Below are positions 49,919 to 57,914 of a DNA stretch of 64,000 nucleotides, one piece after another. A program made the translations under genes and the position numbers. The DNA is from Clostridiales bacterium (lineage in GTDB: Bacteria; Bacillota; Clostridia; Christensenellales; Borkfalkiaceae): positions 1 to 64,000 of the forward strand of contig JAFLVO010000004.1 in NCBI GenBank assembly GCA_022508245.1, in the 5' to 3' direction. Each line of letters opens with the position of its first letter. Positions within the stretch are counted from its first letter, which is position 1. A model generated the notes under the pieces. The model did not search any database, was not told where the DNA came from, and was given only the letters and a program-made list of their open reading frames with translations.

Positions 49919-51076
49919 ATGAATATAACAGGCGATATAAAATACGTGGGCGTGAACGATCACGAAATTGATTTGTTTGAAGGACAGTACACAGTTCCGA
50001 ACGGAATGGCGTACAATTCCTACGTGATACTCGACGACAAAATTGCCGTTCTGGATTCGGTTGACGCCCGCTTCGGCGACGAATGGTTAGGGCATATCAG
50101 GGGGGCAATCGGGAAAAAGTTGCCCGACTACTTAATTGTTCAGCATATGGAACCCGACCACTCGGCGAACATTTTAAGCTTTATGACCACCTACCCGAAA
50201 GCTGTTATCGTTTCTTCAAAACACGCTTTCGTGATGATGAGCCAGTACTTCGGAACGGACTTTCCCGAGCGCCGAATAATCGTTAAAGAGGGCGACACAC
50301 TTTCGCTCGGAAAACACGTTTTAAGCTTTATTGCCGCTCCCTTAGTCCACTGGCCCGAGGTTATGGTAACTTACGACGCGACGGACAAGGTCCTCTTCTC
50401 TGCCGACGCTTTTGGCAAGTTCGGCGCACTCGATATTGATGAAGATTGGGCTTGCGAGGCAAGAAGATACTATTTCGGAATTGTCGGAAAGTTCGGCGTG
50501 CAGGTTCAGAATTTACTCAAAAAAGCAGCGGCGCTAGATATTAAGACAATCTGCCCCCTGCACGGTCCCGTCCTCACAAAGAATTTAGAATACCACCTCA
50601 ACCTATACAACACTTGGTCGTCCTACGGCGTTGAGAGCGAGGGTGTCGCAATTGCCTACACCTCCATTTACGGACATACGAAGAAAGCAGTCGAACTCCT
50701 TGCCGAAAAACTCAAAGAGAACGGCTGTCCCAAAGTTGCCGTAACAGATCTTGCGCGCGACGATATGGCGGAGGCTGTCGAGGACGCATTCAGATACGGC
50801 AAACTCGTACTAGCCACAACAACCTACAACGGCGATATCTTCCCCTTTATGCGCACGTTTATTGAGCACCTTGTGGAGCACAACTACAAAAACAGGACTG
50901 TTGCGTTCATTGAAAACGGCAGCTGGGCGCCTTGGGCAACCAAGGTTATGAAAGGTATGCTCGAGGGCTGTAAAAACCTTGCCTTTGCGGAAAATACCGT
51001 GCGTATATTATCTGCGTTAAACGGCGAATCCACCGCGCAGGTTGAAAATCTCGCCAAAGAGCTATGTCAGAATTAA
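49919..51076 (+). CDS. fprA: FprA-type A-type flavoprotein (flavodiiron protein)
   Basis: 385 aa. Reduces O2 or NO at a diiron site, protecting anaerobes. N-terminal metallo-beta-lactamase-like domain with HMEPDHSANI (near residue 80; HxExDH iron ligands) and LVHWPEVMVTY; C-terminal flavodoxin-like FMN domain with AIAYTSIYGHTKKAVELLAEK (near residue 245). ATG at 49919 has AGGAGG upstream; the frame from 49859 lacks one. Common in strict anaerobes such as Clostridia, supporting the organism inference. Confidence 0.93.
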   Translation: MNITGDIKYVGVNDHEIDLFEGQYTVPNGMAYNSYVILDDKIAVLDSVDARFGDEWLGHIRGAIGKKLPDYLIVQHMEPDHSANILSFMTTYPKAVIVSSKHAFVMMSQYFGTDFPERRIIVKEGDTLSLGKHVLSFIAAPLVHWPEVMVTYDATDKVLFSADAFGKFGALDIDEDWACEARRYYFGIVGKFGVQVQNLLKKAAALDIKTICPLHGPVLTKNLEYHLNLYNTWSSYGVESEGVAIAYTSIYGHTKKAVELLAEKLKENGCPKVAVTDLARDDMAEAVEDAFRYGKLVLATTTYNGDIFPFMRTFIEHLVEHNYKNRTVAFIENGSWAPWATKVMKGMLEGCKNLAFAENTVRILSALNGESTAQVENLAKELCQN

Positions 51077-51093
51077 AAACAAATATATAAATA

Positions 51094-51127
51094 ACGGCGA
51101 GGGCGTTTCAGCCCTCGCCGTATTTTT
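51094..51127 (+). terminator. Terminator
   Basis: ACGGCGAGGGC-gtttca-GCCCTCGCCGT then ATTTTTATT. It lies between convergent genes. Confidence 0.85.
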
Positions 51128-51137
51128 ATTAAAATCT

Positions 51138-52259
51138 TTAATTCTTTTTCCCGATAAAAATCAAAGGCACTTCCATCTCCGCGGTTAGCGAGGTGTGATG
51201 TCCCTTGTAGGCATGAGAAAAGGGCGTCAGCCTCATTACTTTATTGGTCTTGCCTATGGCGATATAGTCGCCGAGCAGCTTTGCGTTGTCATTTATTATA
51301 TTTCCGCCGAAATAGTTGTCTTTAATCAAGTCTTCGACCTTGAAAAGTTCAAAGTCATCGCCGTATTTTTTATTGAAAATTTCAATAAAGTTTTCGTGGC
51401 AGTCCTCTTTGACCTTGAACGCCGCCGCTCTCGCCTCAAGAAATTGTGGCCACTCCAACATAGATGTGATTTCAGTGTCGGTGTAAATATCTATGTAACC
51501 GTCTATATCCACTTGTCCGTGGTCCGCCGTAACTATAAACAGCGTGTCGGTCAGTTTTGAATATAATTCTTCTATGCGGTTATTGAGGTCGTTAATAACT
51601 TTTTCCGCCTCCGCCGAAGTCACGCCGTAGACGTGCATTGTGTGGTCGGGCTCGTCGCAATAGGCGTAGATGAACTGCTTGCCTGCATTTTGGCAAATGC
51701 TCCCGATATGCCCGAACATTTCGTCGAAGTTCTTCCAAACATATCGGTTTTCATAGTCGTTGTTCCAGAAATCGGGTACAACAACGCTTGTTGTATAATT
51801 AGAATTTGCCTTTTTATAGAAGGGCTCGACGGGCAAAACCTTTTTCACGTACCCCTTTTCGATTGGTTCGCGGGTAAACGAATCTGTCTCGGGGAAAATA
51901 TCCACAGCCCTTTTCAGCTCCTCAAAATACAGACTCCACCCAAACCAACCGTGCTCCATGGGGTACTTATTGGTCAAATAGGTCGTCGTGGCGTTCGTCG
52001 TGGTTGACGGGAATACAGAGGTCACAACGCTTTTTATATTTCTTTTAAGAAAACTGCCTGCCGTCAGGTTTTTGTCTATGGGGTTGATACCAAGTCCGTC
52101 CAAAATCAAAAATACTACGTTTTTATAGCCTTTTTCAAGCTCTTTTGCAAGCGTTGAAAGTACGGGCTTATCGTTGGGGCAACCCAAAAATTCGGCAATA
52201 GTCGCCGTGATATTTATGATGTTATTATTAAAATCCGGCTTAATAAACTTCGTTTTCAT
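51138..52259 (-). CDS. Alkaline-phosphatase-superfamily phosphodiesterase/pyrophosphatase
   Basis: 373 aa. NPP-like fold: KNVVFLILDGLGINPIDKN (metal Asp near residue 50), SVFPSTTTNATTTYLTNKYPMEHG (nucleophile Thr near residue 95), DTLFIVTADHGQVDIDGYID (metal DHG near residue 243) and FSHAYKGHHTSLTAEMEVPLIFIGKK at the C-terminus. Hydrolyses phosphodiester or pyrophosphate bonds of nucleotides or related substrates; the natural one is not clear. Start taken at ATG 52259 (MKTKFIK); the frame begins with GTG at 52271. No signal peptide, so cytoplasmic. Confidence 0.85.
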   Translation of the reverse strand: MKTKFIKPDFNNNIINITATIAEFLGCPNDKPVLSTLAKELEKGYKNVVFLILDGLGINPIDKNLTAGSFLKRNIKSVVTSVFPSTTTNATTTYLTNKYPMEHGWFGWSLYFEELKRAVDIFPETDSFTREPIEKGYVKKVLPVEPFYKKANSNYTTSVVVPDFWNNDYENRYVWKNFDEMFGHIGSICQNAGKQFIYAYCDEPDHTMHVYGVTSAEAEKVINDLNNRIEELYSKLTDTLFIVTADHGQVDIDGYIDIYTDTEITSMLEWPQFLEARAAAFKVKEDCHENFIEIFNKKYGDDFELFKVEDLIKDNYFGGNIINDNAKLLGDYIAIGKTNKVMRLTPFSHAYKGHHTSLTAEMEVPLIFIGKKN

Positions 52260-52414
52260 AAACTTAACCACACGCTGAAATTTTGTAAGTAAATTATATC
52301 ACATTTTCATACAAAAATCAACAATAACGGGTTTAAGGAAGCGCATAGCCTTTCAATTGACTAATTGAATTTATTATGTTACACTATATCGGCATATTGG
52401 TAAGGAGAAATGCG

Positions 52415-53755
52415 ATGGAACCCAAGTTCAACGACAAGAAGTACATTATAACTCATTTCGGAGCGAAATCCGAGATAGGTTTTGACAATCAGGAATATAT
52501 TCAGAAAGCTATCGACCTGTGCTCGGAAAAGGGCGGCGGCACGGTAGTAATTCCTAAGGGCTACTGGCTGACTTCCCCCATTGATCTTAAGAGCAACGTC
52601 TGCCTGAATGCAGAGGCGGGCGCGTACGTGCGTTTTACCAAAAGCAAGGAAAAATATCCACTGTACTACACCGAGTACGAGGGCAGACGGGCTATCCGCA
52701 CAATATCCCCCATTACCGCGCTGAACGCAAAAAATATTGCAATTACGGGCGAGGGGACCTTTGACGGCAACGGCAACGCCTGGCGCCCCAAAAAGGATTG
52801 GAAAATGTCAGCCCAGGAGTGGAATAAAAAGAAAACTTCAAAGTATATTGCCGAGGTTGAGGACGGACTTTTGTGGTTCCCCACCGAGTCGGCATATCTC
52901 GGATTTAAAAACAACGTGGACGAAAAATTGCCCGACGCGCTTGAAAGAGCATCGGAGTTTTACGACTGGTACAGACCGGTATTTATTTCCATTACTTCTT
53001 GCGAGAACGTGTTACTTAGAGGAGTTACCATTACCAACTCCCCCAACTGGACCATTCACCCCCGCTACTGCAAAAACGTTACGGTGGACGGAGTCTACGT
53101 TAAAAATTCCAAAGAAGCGCAGAACAGCGACGGCATTGACGTGGACTCGTGCGAGAACGTCGTAATTAAAAACTGCGTTTTCGACGTCGGCGACGACGCA
53201 ATCTGCATGAAATCGGGCAAGGGCAGAGAGGCGAGAAAGATAGTCGCCCCCACCAAAAACGTGGAAGTTTACAACTGCAGGGTTTACCGCGGACACGGCG
53301 GATTCGTTATAGGCAGCGAAATGAGCCGCGGCGTTGAAAACGTATATGTTCACGATTGCTGCTTTTTCACGACCGATATAGGTATTCGTGTTAAGAGCGC
53401 TTTGGGGCGTGGCGGATATATCAGGGACATCAAAATTGACAACATAATTATGTGCGAGATAGGCGGTGACTGCATAACCTTCTCAATGGGATACGATATT
53501 AAGAGTGCGCTTGATATTGCCGACAACATTACAAAATACTACGACGACGATATCCCCGTCATAAGCGGATTTGAAATTTCAAATATTACCTGCGACTCAG
53601 CCGCCCGCTTCCTTTCAATTGACGGATTGGAGTCCTCCCCCGTAAAGGATATTGCGCTTACCGACTGCCACGTAACGGCAAACGCGGATATAAAAATAAA
53701 TAATGCCGAAAACATTACATTCAACAACGTAACGGTCAACGGCAAAGCATACTGA
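52415..53755 (+). CDS. Glycoside hydrolase family 28 (polygalacturonase-like)
   Basis: 446 aa. Right-handed parallel beta-helix enzyme that hydrolyses pectic galacturonan or related chains. GH28 motifs: NSDGIDVDSCENVVIKNCVFDVGDDAICMKSG (NTDG and GDD blocks near residues 240-270), YRGHGGFVIGSEMSRGVENVYV (GHGx near residue 300) and RVKSALGRGGYI (RxK). No signal peptide, so an intracellular role on imported oligosaccharides is likely (inference). RBS AAGGAG before ATG 52415. Promoter-like TTGACT...TATGTT precedes it. Confidence 0.9.
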   Translation: MEPKFNDKKYIITHFGAKSEIGFDNQEYIQKAIDLCSEKGGGTVVIPKGYWLTSPIDLKSNVCLNAEAGAYVRFTKSKEKYPLYYTEYEGRRAIRTISPITALNAKNIAITGEGTFDGNGNAWRPKKDWKMSAQEWNKKKTSKYIAEVEDGLLWFPTESAYLGFKNNVDEKLPDALERASEFYDWYRPVFISITSCENVLLRGVTITNSPNWTIHPRYCKNVTVDGVYVKNSKEAQNSDGIDVDSCENVVIKNCVFDVGDDAICMKSGKGREARKIVAPTKNVEVYNCRVYRGHGGFVIGSEMSRGVENVYVHDCCFFTTDIGIRVKSALGRGGYIRDIKIDNIIMCEIGGDCITFSMGYDIKSALDIADNITKYYDDDIPVISGFEISNITCDSAARFLSIDGLESSPVKDIALTDCHVTANADIKINNAENITFNNVTVNGKAY

Positions 53756-53762
53756 ATAAAAT

Positions 53763-54095
53763 ATGGCGAATAACAATGACGGCACAACTTCATTGGCAGA
53801 CACATATGAGAATTTGCTAAACAATTCTGCATACGTATCCAACCCCACAAACGCCGGACGGCTGATTTATGAATACAGCAACGCATACACCGAGCTTGAT
53901 ATGTCGATAAGGCGTAAAAAACAGGCTCGGGGAAATTTTTTCGGCGTTATTCTTCTTGTCTTTTCTGCTCTGCTCGTTATTTGGTATTTCACGAGCCTTA
54001 TTTACGGGCTTGTAACCGAAGATAGCATCGGGGGCGTAATTGTGAAGCACCTACTACCCCTGCTTATCGTCGGAATATGCGTTGCATTCTTTTGA
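53763..54095 (+). CDS. Small membrane protein, coupled to next gene
   Basis: 110 aa with a polar N-terminus (MANNNDGTTSLADTYENLLNN) and two hydrophobic helices (FFGVILLVFSALLVIWYFTSLIYGL, LLPLLIVGICVAFF). Its TGA overlaps an ATG of the next gene (TGATG), so either the two are translationally coupled or one protein has been split by a frameshift. Starts 7 nt after the GH28 stop without a clear ribosome binding site. No family recognised. Confidence 0.6.
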   Translation: MANNNDGTTSLADTYENLLNNSAYVSNPTNAGRLIYEYSNAYTELDMSIRRKKQARGNFFGVILLVFSALLVIWYFTSLIYGLVTEDSIGGVIVKHLLPLLIVGICVAFF

Positions 54096-54883
54096 TGTCC
54101 TATTTCGGGGTATGGGGAAAATTTTTCCGCTTAACTTACCGTCCGCATTATGGAAGCAGTGCTTGGTTCCGCCGACATAACGCCGAAGTTTACAGTTCAA
54201 TGAAACAAGCGGATAGCAATTTATCCTATCAAACGACAATCGCAGTAACCGAAAACTACGTGCTTATCTGGCTATACGGCATCCAATATACGTTTGATAA
54301 GTCACTGTGCCGTGCACGGATTGAAATTGCCGAGAATATTGACTTGACGCTTATAATCGGCAACGATGAGCTTAAATTCCCGCTTGAATTACCCAAAGGC
54401 GATATATATAAAATCAATCGGGCATTTAAGAAGAAAACGGAAATAATCGGAGCGAAAAGCCCGCAAGAGGAAAGCAAAAAGAAGTTCGGCGGATATTCGC
54501 TCGGCGACGTAATAAGCGGGACAATCGTTGTCTGCATAATAATTGCCGGCGGCGGAGTGCTTATTGCGCTTTCCCTAACGCCTGCTTTTTTGGGCATAGT
54601 TTTAATCGGCTTCGGCGCACTTGCGCTCTGCAACGTGTTCCACCATATAACTTTTGTTTCAAAGGCACTGTTGCCGTTCGTCGTCGGTTTAACGCTCACA
54701 GTCGGAGCGGTGGGGCTACTCTTTTTTGTTGAAGAAGAATTATCGGGAAAGTCTTTGACGATAATTTCGCTGTTAACGCACTGCACGGCAATCAGGGCAG
54801 GCTGTGTATTCTTTATATTTCTGGGGCTATACGCCGTTGCATTTGCCATTTCGGAAGCGGTACGGTTTATTAAATACACATAA
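54095..54883 (+). CDS. Membrane protein with several helices, unknown
   Basis: 262 aa from ATG 54095. A soluble N-terminal part (VWGKFFRLTYRPHYGSSAWFRRHNAEVYSSMKQADSNLSYQTTIAVTENYVLIWLYGIQYTFDKSLCRARIEI) precedes four to five helices (ISGTIVVCIIIAGGGVLIALSL, LGIVLIGFGALALCNVFHHI, LLPFVVGLTLTVGAVGLLFFV, AGCVFFIFLGLYAVAFAISEAV). A start at 54077 is possible but lacks a ribosome binding site. Followed by a terminator. Function unknown. Confidence 0.6.
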   Translation: MSYFGVWGKFFRLTYRPHYGSSAWFRRHNAEVYSSMKQADSNLSYQTTIAVTENYVLIWLYGIQYTFDKSLCRARIEIAENIDLTLIIGNDELKFPLELPKGDIYKINRAFKKKTEIIGAKSPQEESKKKFGGYSLGDVISGTIVVCIIIAGGGVLIALSLTPAFLGIVLIGFGALALCNVFHHITFVSKALLPFVVGLTLTVGAVGLLFFVEEELSGKSLTIISLLTHCTAIRAGCVFFIFLGLYAVAFAISEAVRFIKYT

Positions 54884-54890
54884 TAATAAA

Positions 54891-54915
54891 AGGAGCGCAA
54901 CGCTCCCTTTTTTTA
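54891..54915 (+). terminator. Terminator
   Basis: GGAGCG-caa-CGCTCC then CTTTTTTT. Confidence 0.85.
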
Positions 54916-55037
54916 TTAAATTAACGCTCCTCTTTTTTTATTTAATTTATTCCCAGCGGGAAATATTTTCAAACATAATACGATTATATAATAAACTGAA
55001 AATACTGTCAATAAGCGGACTTTCAATGCAAGCACGG

Positions 55038-55066
55038 TTGACATGCGTTTTTTACAGTGCTATACT
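55038..55066 (+). promoter_or_regulatory. Promoter of the SLC13/ArsB-like gene
   Basis: TTGACA (55038-55043), 17 bp, TATACT (55061-55066). The leader is about 40 nt and lacks a clear ribosome binding site before ATG 55115. Confidence 0.75.
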
Positions 55067-55114
55067 GTACTGCGGTTATAGGGTCGACCCTGAAACCGTA
55101 AATATATTCCACAT

Positions 55115-56410
55115 ATGATAACTTCGATAATTATTTGTGCGGTGACGGTAGTTCTGATGATTTTAAGCATACTTTTCTCCCCCAAACTGCGCATTAAAAA
55201 ACTTAATATCAGCCCATATTGGGTAATTGCGCTGCTCGGCGCGATCGTTCTTTTAATCGTAAAGAGCGAGCACCTTTCGGCAGTCGGGCAGGCGATGGTA
55301 GCAAATACTGCCATCAACCCCCTGAAAATACTTGTGCTGTTTATCTCTATGACCGTTCTGTCCATATTTTTGGACGAGCTGGGGCTGTTCAGATATCTTG
55401 CAAGTCAGATATTAAAGCGGGCGAAATCGGGGCAAATTAAACTGTTTATATACCTGTATATAACAGTGTCCGTACTGACTATGTTTACCTCCAACGACAT
55501 AATTATTCTGTCGTTCACGCCCTTTATCTGCTACTTTGCAAAGAACGCCAAAATAAACCCCATACCCTTCCTTGCCGCCGAGTTCGTTGCGGCAAATACC
55601 TGGAGTATGGCACTGATTATCGGCAATCCCACCAATATATACCTTGCAACGGCGAGCGGAATAGACTTTCTCGGCTATATAAAAGTAAGTATACTCCCCA
55701 CTCTCACGGCGGGCGTTGTTGCATTTTTGATGCTCTTTCTTTTATTCCGCAAAAAACTGCGCGACCCCATAAGCGGCGAGCCCGATGAGATAGTAATTGA
55801 GGACAAGCTGTTGCTCTGGGTAGGAATTGCGCACCTCGGCGTGTGTACCATACTGCTTGCAATAGGCTCGTACATAGGCTTGGAAATGTGGCTTGTATCG
55901 GCTTGCGCCGTGGGAAGTCTGATAATTTTCAACGCCGTAATTGCGATTGTGCGCAAACGCAAACCCGTCGAACTTTTGGGCTGTATAAAGCGCATACCCT
56001 ATGAGCTTGTGCCCTTTCTCTTATCGATGTTCACTATGATAGTTATCCTCTCCGAGGAGGGCGTAACGGCGCAAATTGCAAACCTTTTGGGCAGCGACCT
56101 TTCGATTTTGAAGTACGGTGCCACATCCTTTTTGACAGCGAATATCATAAACAACATACCCATGAGCGTTCTGTTCTCTTCGATTATAGGCTCGTCGTCA
56201 AGCGGCGTCGGAGCAATTTATGCGACGGTTATAGGCTCGAACATAAGTGCGTTCTTTACCCCTATCGGAGCCTTAGCGGGCATTATGTGGAGCTCCATAT
56301 TAAGCGAACACGGTTACAAGTTCAGCTATCTGAGCTTTCTTAAAATGGGACTCTGTATAGCCGTTCCGACTCTTCTTGCAGCCCTCGGCGTGCTCTGTTT
56401 AGTGGTGTAA
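55115..56410 (+). CDS. SLC13/ArsB-type (ion transporter superfamily) permease
   Basis: 431 aa with about eleven membrane helices. Family features: VLFISMTVLSIFLDELGLFRYLA, TMFTSNDIIILSFTPFICYFAK (SNDxxxLxFTP block), SMALIIGNPTNIYLATASGIDFLGYI (GNPTN substrate loop) and NIINNIPMSVLFSSIIGSSS with SNISAFFTPIGALAGIMW. These are the ArsB/NhaD/SLC13 core signatures; the transported species could be arsenite, Na+/H+ or dicarboxylate and is not decided here. No ars regulator nearby, so arsenite resistance is not favoured. Confidence 0.83.
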   Translation: MITSIIICAVTVVLMILSILFSPKLRIKKLNISPYWVIALLGAIVLLIVKSEHLSAVGQAMVANTAINPLKILVLFISMTVLSIFLDELGLFRYLASQILKRAKSGQIKLFIYLYITVSVLTMFTSNDIIILSFTPFICYFAKNAKINPIPFLAAEFVAANTWSMALIIGNPTNIYLATASGIDFLGYIKVSILPTLTAGVVAFLMLFLLFRKKLRDPISGEPDEIVIEDKLLLWVGIAHLGVCTILLAIGSYIGLEMWLVSACAVGSLIIFNAVIAIVRKRKPVELLGCIKRIPYELVPFLLSMFTMIVILSEEGVTAQIANLLGSDLSILKYGATSFLTANIINNIPMSVLFSSIIGSSSSGVGAIYATVIGSNISAFFTPIGALAGIMWSSILSEHGYKFSYLSFLKMGLCIAVPTLLAALGVLCLVV

Positions 56411-56423
56411 ATGAAAAAAATTA

Positions 56424-56614
56424 AATTACCCCCTATATATGCCGCAAATAACGCACATTCTATGCGGTTGAACAGAACAATTCAATATAACTTTATTTTA
56501 CGTTACCCCCTATATATCCCTTAATTAACGAAAATTTTGTATTGCCAAATTAACGGCATAAAATTCTTGAAGAATTAGATTGCCCCCGATATATGCTTTA
56601 AATACCGCAAATTA
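56424..56614 (+). repeat. ~37-bp repeat, copies E, F and G at exact 77-bp spacing
   Basis: E 56424-56460 (AATTACCCCCTATATATGCC...), F 56501-56537 (CGTTACCCCCTATATATCCC...) and G 56578-56614 (GATTGCCCCCGATATATGCT...). CCCCC blocks start at 56429, 56506 and 56583, so the period is exactly 77 bp. About 40 bp of unrelated sequence separate the repeats. The cluster fills the gap between the transporter and the S-4TM-like gene. Confidence 0.85.
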
Positions 56615-56615
56615 T

Positions 56616-56648
56616 AAATGCAGCCGAGGTATTTCCTCGGCTGCATTA
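56616..56648 (-). terminator. Terminator of the S-4TM-like gene
   Basis: TGCAGCCGAGG-tattt-CCTCGGCTGCA, just past the minus-strand stop. Confidence 0.75.
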
Positions 56649-56650
56649 AA

Positions 56651-57760
56651 TTATGAATTTTCGGTTTTATTCTTTGGTTGAGCCGACTTGGCTGCGGGCG
56701 TTTTTGTCTGCGGCTTGATGGTCTCGGTTGAATGCTCCTTGCTGACGATTTTTACTGTTTTGCTCTTTTGCTTTTTGCCATTTGCAATTTTTTCAAGGGT
56801 GTCCATATCGTAGCTGTCGCGGGTTATAAGCTCCCTTCCCTTTGGTGCGGAAATTATTCCTTTTTGCACCATAGACTTGCTTTTGAGCTCAACTATGGCG
56901 GATTGGAACCGTGACGTCACGCCCTCCTCCAGGTCGTCTGTACCATTTTTGAACAATCGGCTGTACAGACCGTAAATTGCGGGGCGTGTGGTTATCATTT
57001 CAAATTCGAGCGTCTGCACGTAGTAATACATTCTCGCGAGACGCTCGTAAGAGACGTCTCCGTCCGCAAAATAGTTATCGATATCGGCGCACAGCTTAGT
57101 ACATTCCTTCATGCATTCCTTGCACTTGCCGCAAGCCTTAATAATGGGACTTACAAGAGGATACGAAGTGATGAGCAGGGTCATATATTCAATGGGTTCA
57201 CTCATAGCAAGAATAGCAAATACAAAGCCAATCGCAAGCAAAATGAGAAATACGAAATAGATATAGAACACTCTGCTTAAAAGATACTTCGTCGTGGCTG
57301 CGCTCTTTCTGCAAAGGTATATGTAGCTGTAGTCGTCTGACATATCGTCGGGAACGTACGGCTCGTACAGCTTTTCACGCCCGCGCATTTGAGGCAAACC
57401 CTTTCTTATTGCAAGCTCGTTGAGCTCGTTTGTGGTCTCTCTGTCGTACTCGATTTTGGCGAAATCCGAACCCGTTATTCCCGTTTCGTAGAGTTGGTAT
57501 TCCATTATAGCCTTTTTCTTATACTCGCTTGTAAACGAGGAAAGCGCTTCGTTTAACAGGGAAAGCAAAAAAGATATTATCGAGAGAATAAACGCTGCCG
57601 TTGCGGTTGCGGGTATAAACGCCAGAACTACGGGAATAATTGCCACAACGTACAGTATCCCGCGCGAAACTTTAAGCTCGCTGAACATCTTCTGCGCTGT
57701 GTAGTAGAATTTTGCAATTTCCTCTCTTTGACACCTTTCCTTAACTTTGTTTCTGCTCAT
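56651..57760 (-). CDS. S-4TM family putative pore-forming effector
   Basis: 369 aa. N-terminal QREEIAKFYYTAQKMFSELKVSRGILYVV leads into two helices, then a cytosolic stretch (SLLNEALSSFTSEYKKKAIMEYQLYETGITGSDFAK), then YIYLCRKSAATTKYLLSRVFYIYFVFLILLAIGFVF and a fourth helix. This matches the architecture of SMODS-associated 4TM effectors, membrane-damaging proteins of CBASS-like defence, but here the C-terminal half is long and Lys-rich. No cyclase or other partner lies beside it. ATG at 57760 with GAGGTGG is chosen over the longer frame to 57901. Assignment by eye, moderately sure. Confidence 0.5.
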   Translation of the reverse strand: MSRNKVKERCQREEIAKFYYTAQKMFSELKVSRGILYVVAIIPVVLAFIPATATAAFILSIISFLLSLLNEALSSFTSEYKKKAIMEYQLYETGITGSDFAKIEYDRETTNELNELAIRKGLPQMRGREKLYEPYVPDDMSDDYSYIYLCRKSAATTKYLLSRVFYIYFVFLILLAIGFVFAILAMSEPIEYMTLLITSYPLVSPIIKACGKCKECMKECTKLCADIDNYFADGDVSYERLARMYYYVQTLEFEMITTRPAIYGLYSRLFKNGTDDLEEGVTSRFQSAIVELKSKSMVQKGIISAPKGRELITRDSYDMDTLEKIANGKKQKSKTVKIVSKEHSTETIKPQTKTPAAKSAQPKNKTENS

Positions 57761-57785
57761 TTTCCACCTCGGTAATATCATATCT

Positions 57786-57814
57786 ATTATAGAAGTTATA
57801 ATTATATTTGTCAA
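57786..57814 (-). promoter_or_regulatory. Promoter of the S-4TM-like gene
   Basis: On the minus strand TTGACA (57814-57809), 17 bp, TATAAT (57791-57786). This supports the start at 57760. Confidence 0.8.
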
Positions 57815-57846
57815 TCTTTGTCGAAGCTCTCCCACGACAGAGTGCA

Positions 57847-57873
57847 ACAAAAAAGCGGCTGTCACGCCGCTTG
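57847..57873 (-). terminator. Terminator of the UPF0597 gene
   Basis: AAGCGGC-gtgaca-GCCGCTT then TTTTTTG on the minus strand. Confidence 0.85.
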
Positions 57874-57914
57874 ATTTTACTATTGTTTTAAAGTTGTACA
57901 CTACAAATCGTATT

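Noticed and set aside
55115-56410. Arsenite resistance operon
   Set aside because: The permease has ArsB-type signatures but no arsR, arsC or arsA gene is near.
56424-56614. CRISPR-like array (three repeats at 77-bp spacing)
   Set aside because: Repeats differ from each other at about a quarter of positions, solo and reversed copies exist elsewhere, and no cas genes are present.
56651-57901. Longer S-4TM-like protein starting at 57901
   Set aside because: A TTGACA-17-TATAAT promoter and GAGGTGG precede the ATG at 57760, inside the longer frame.
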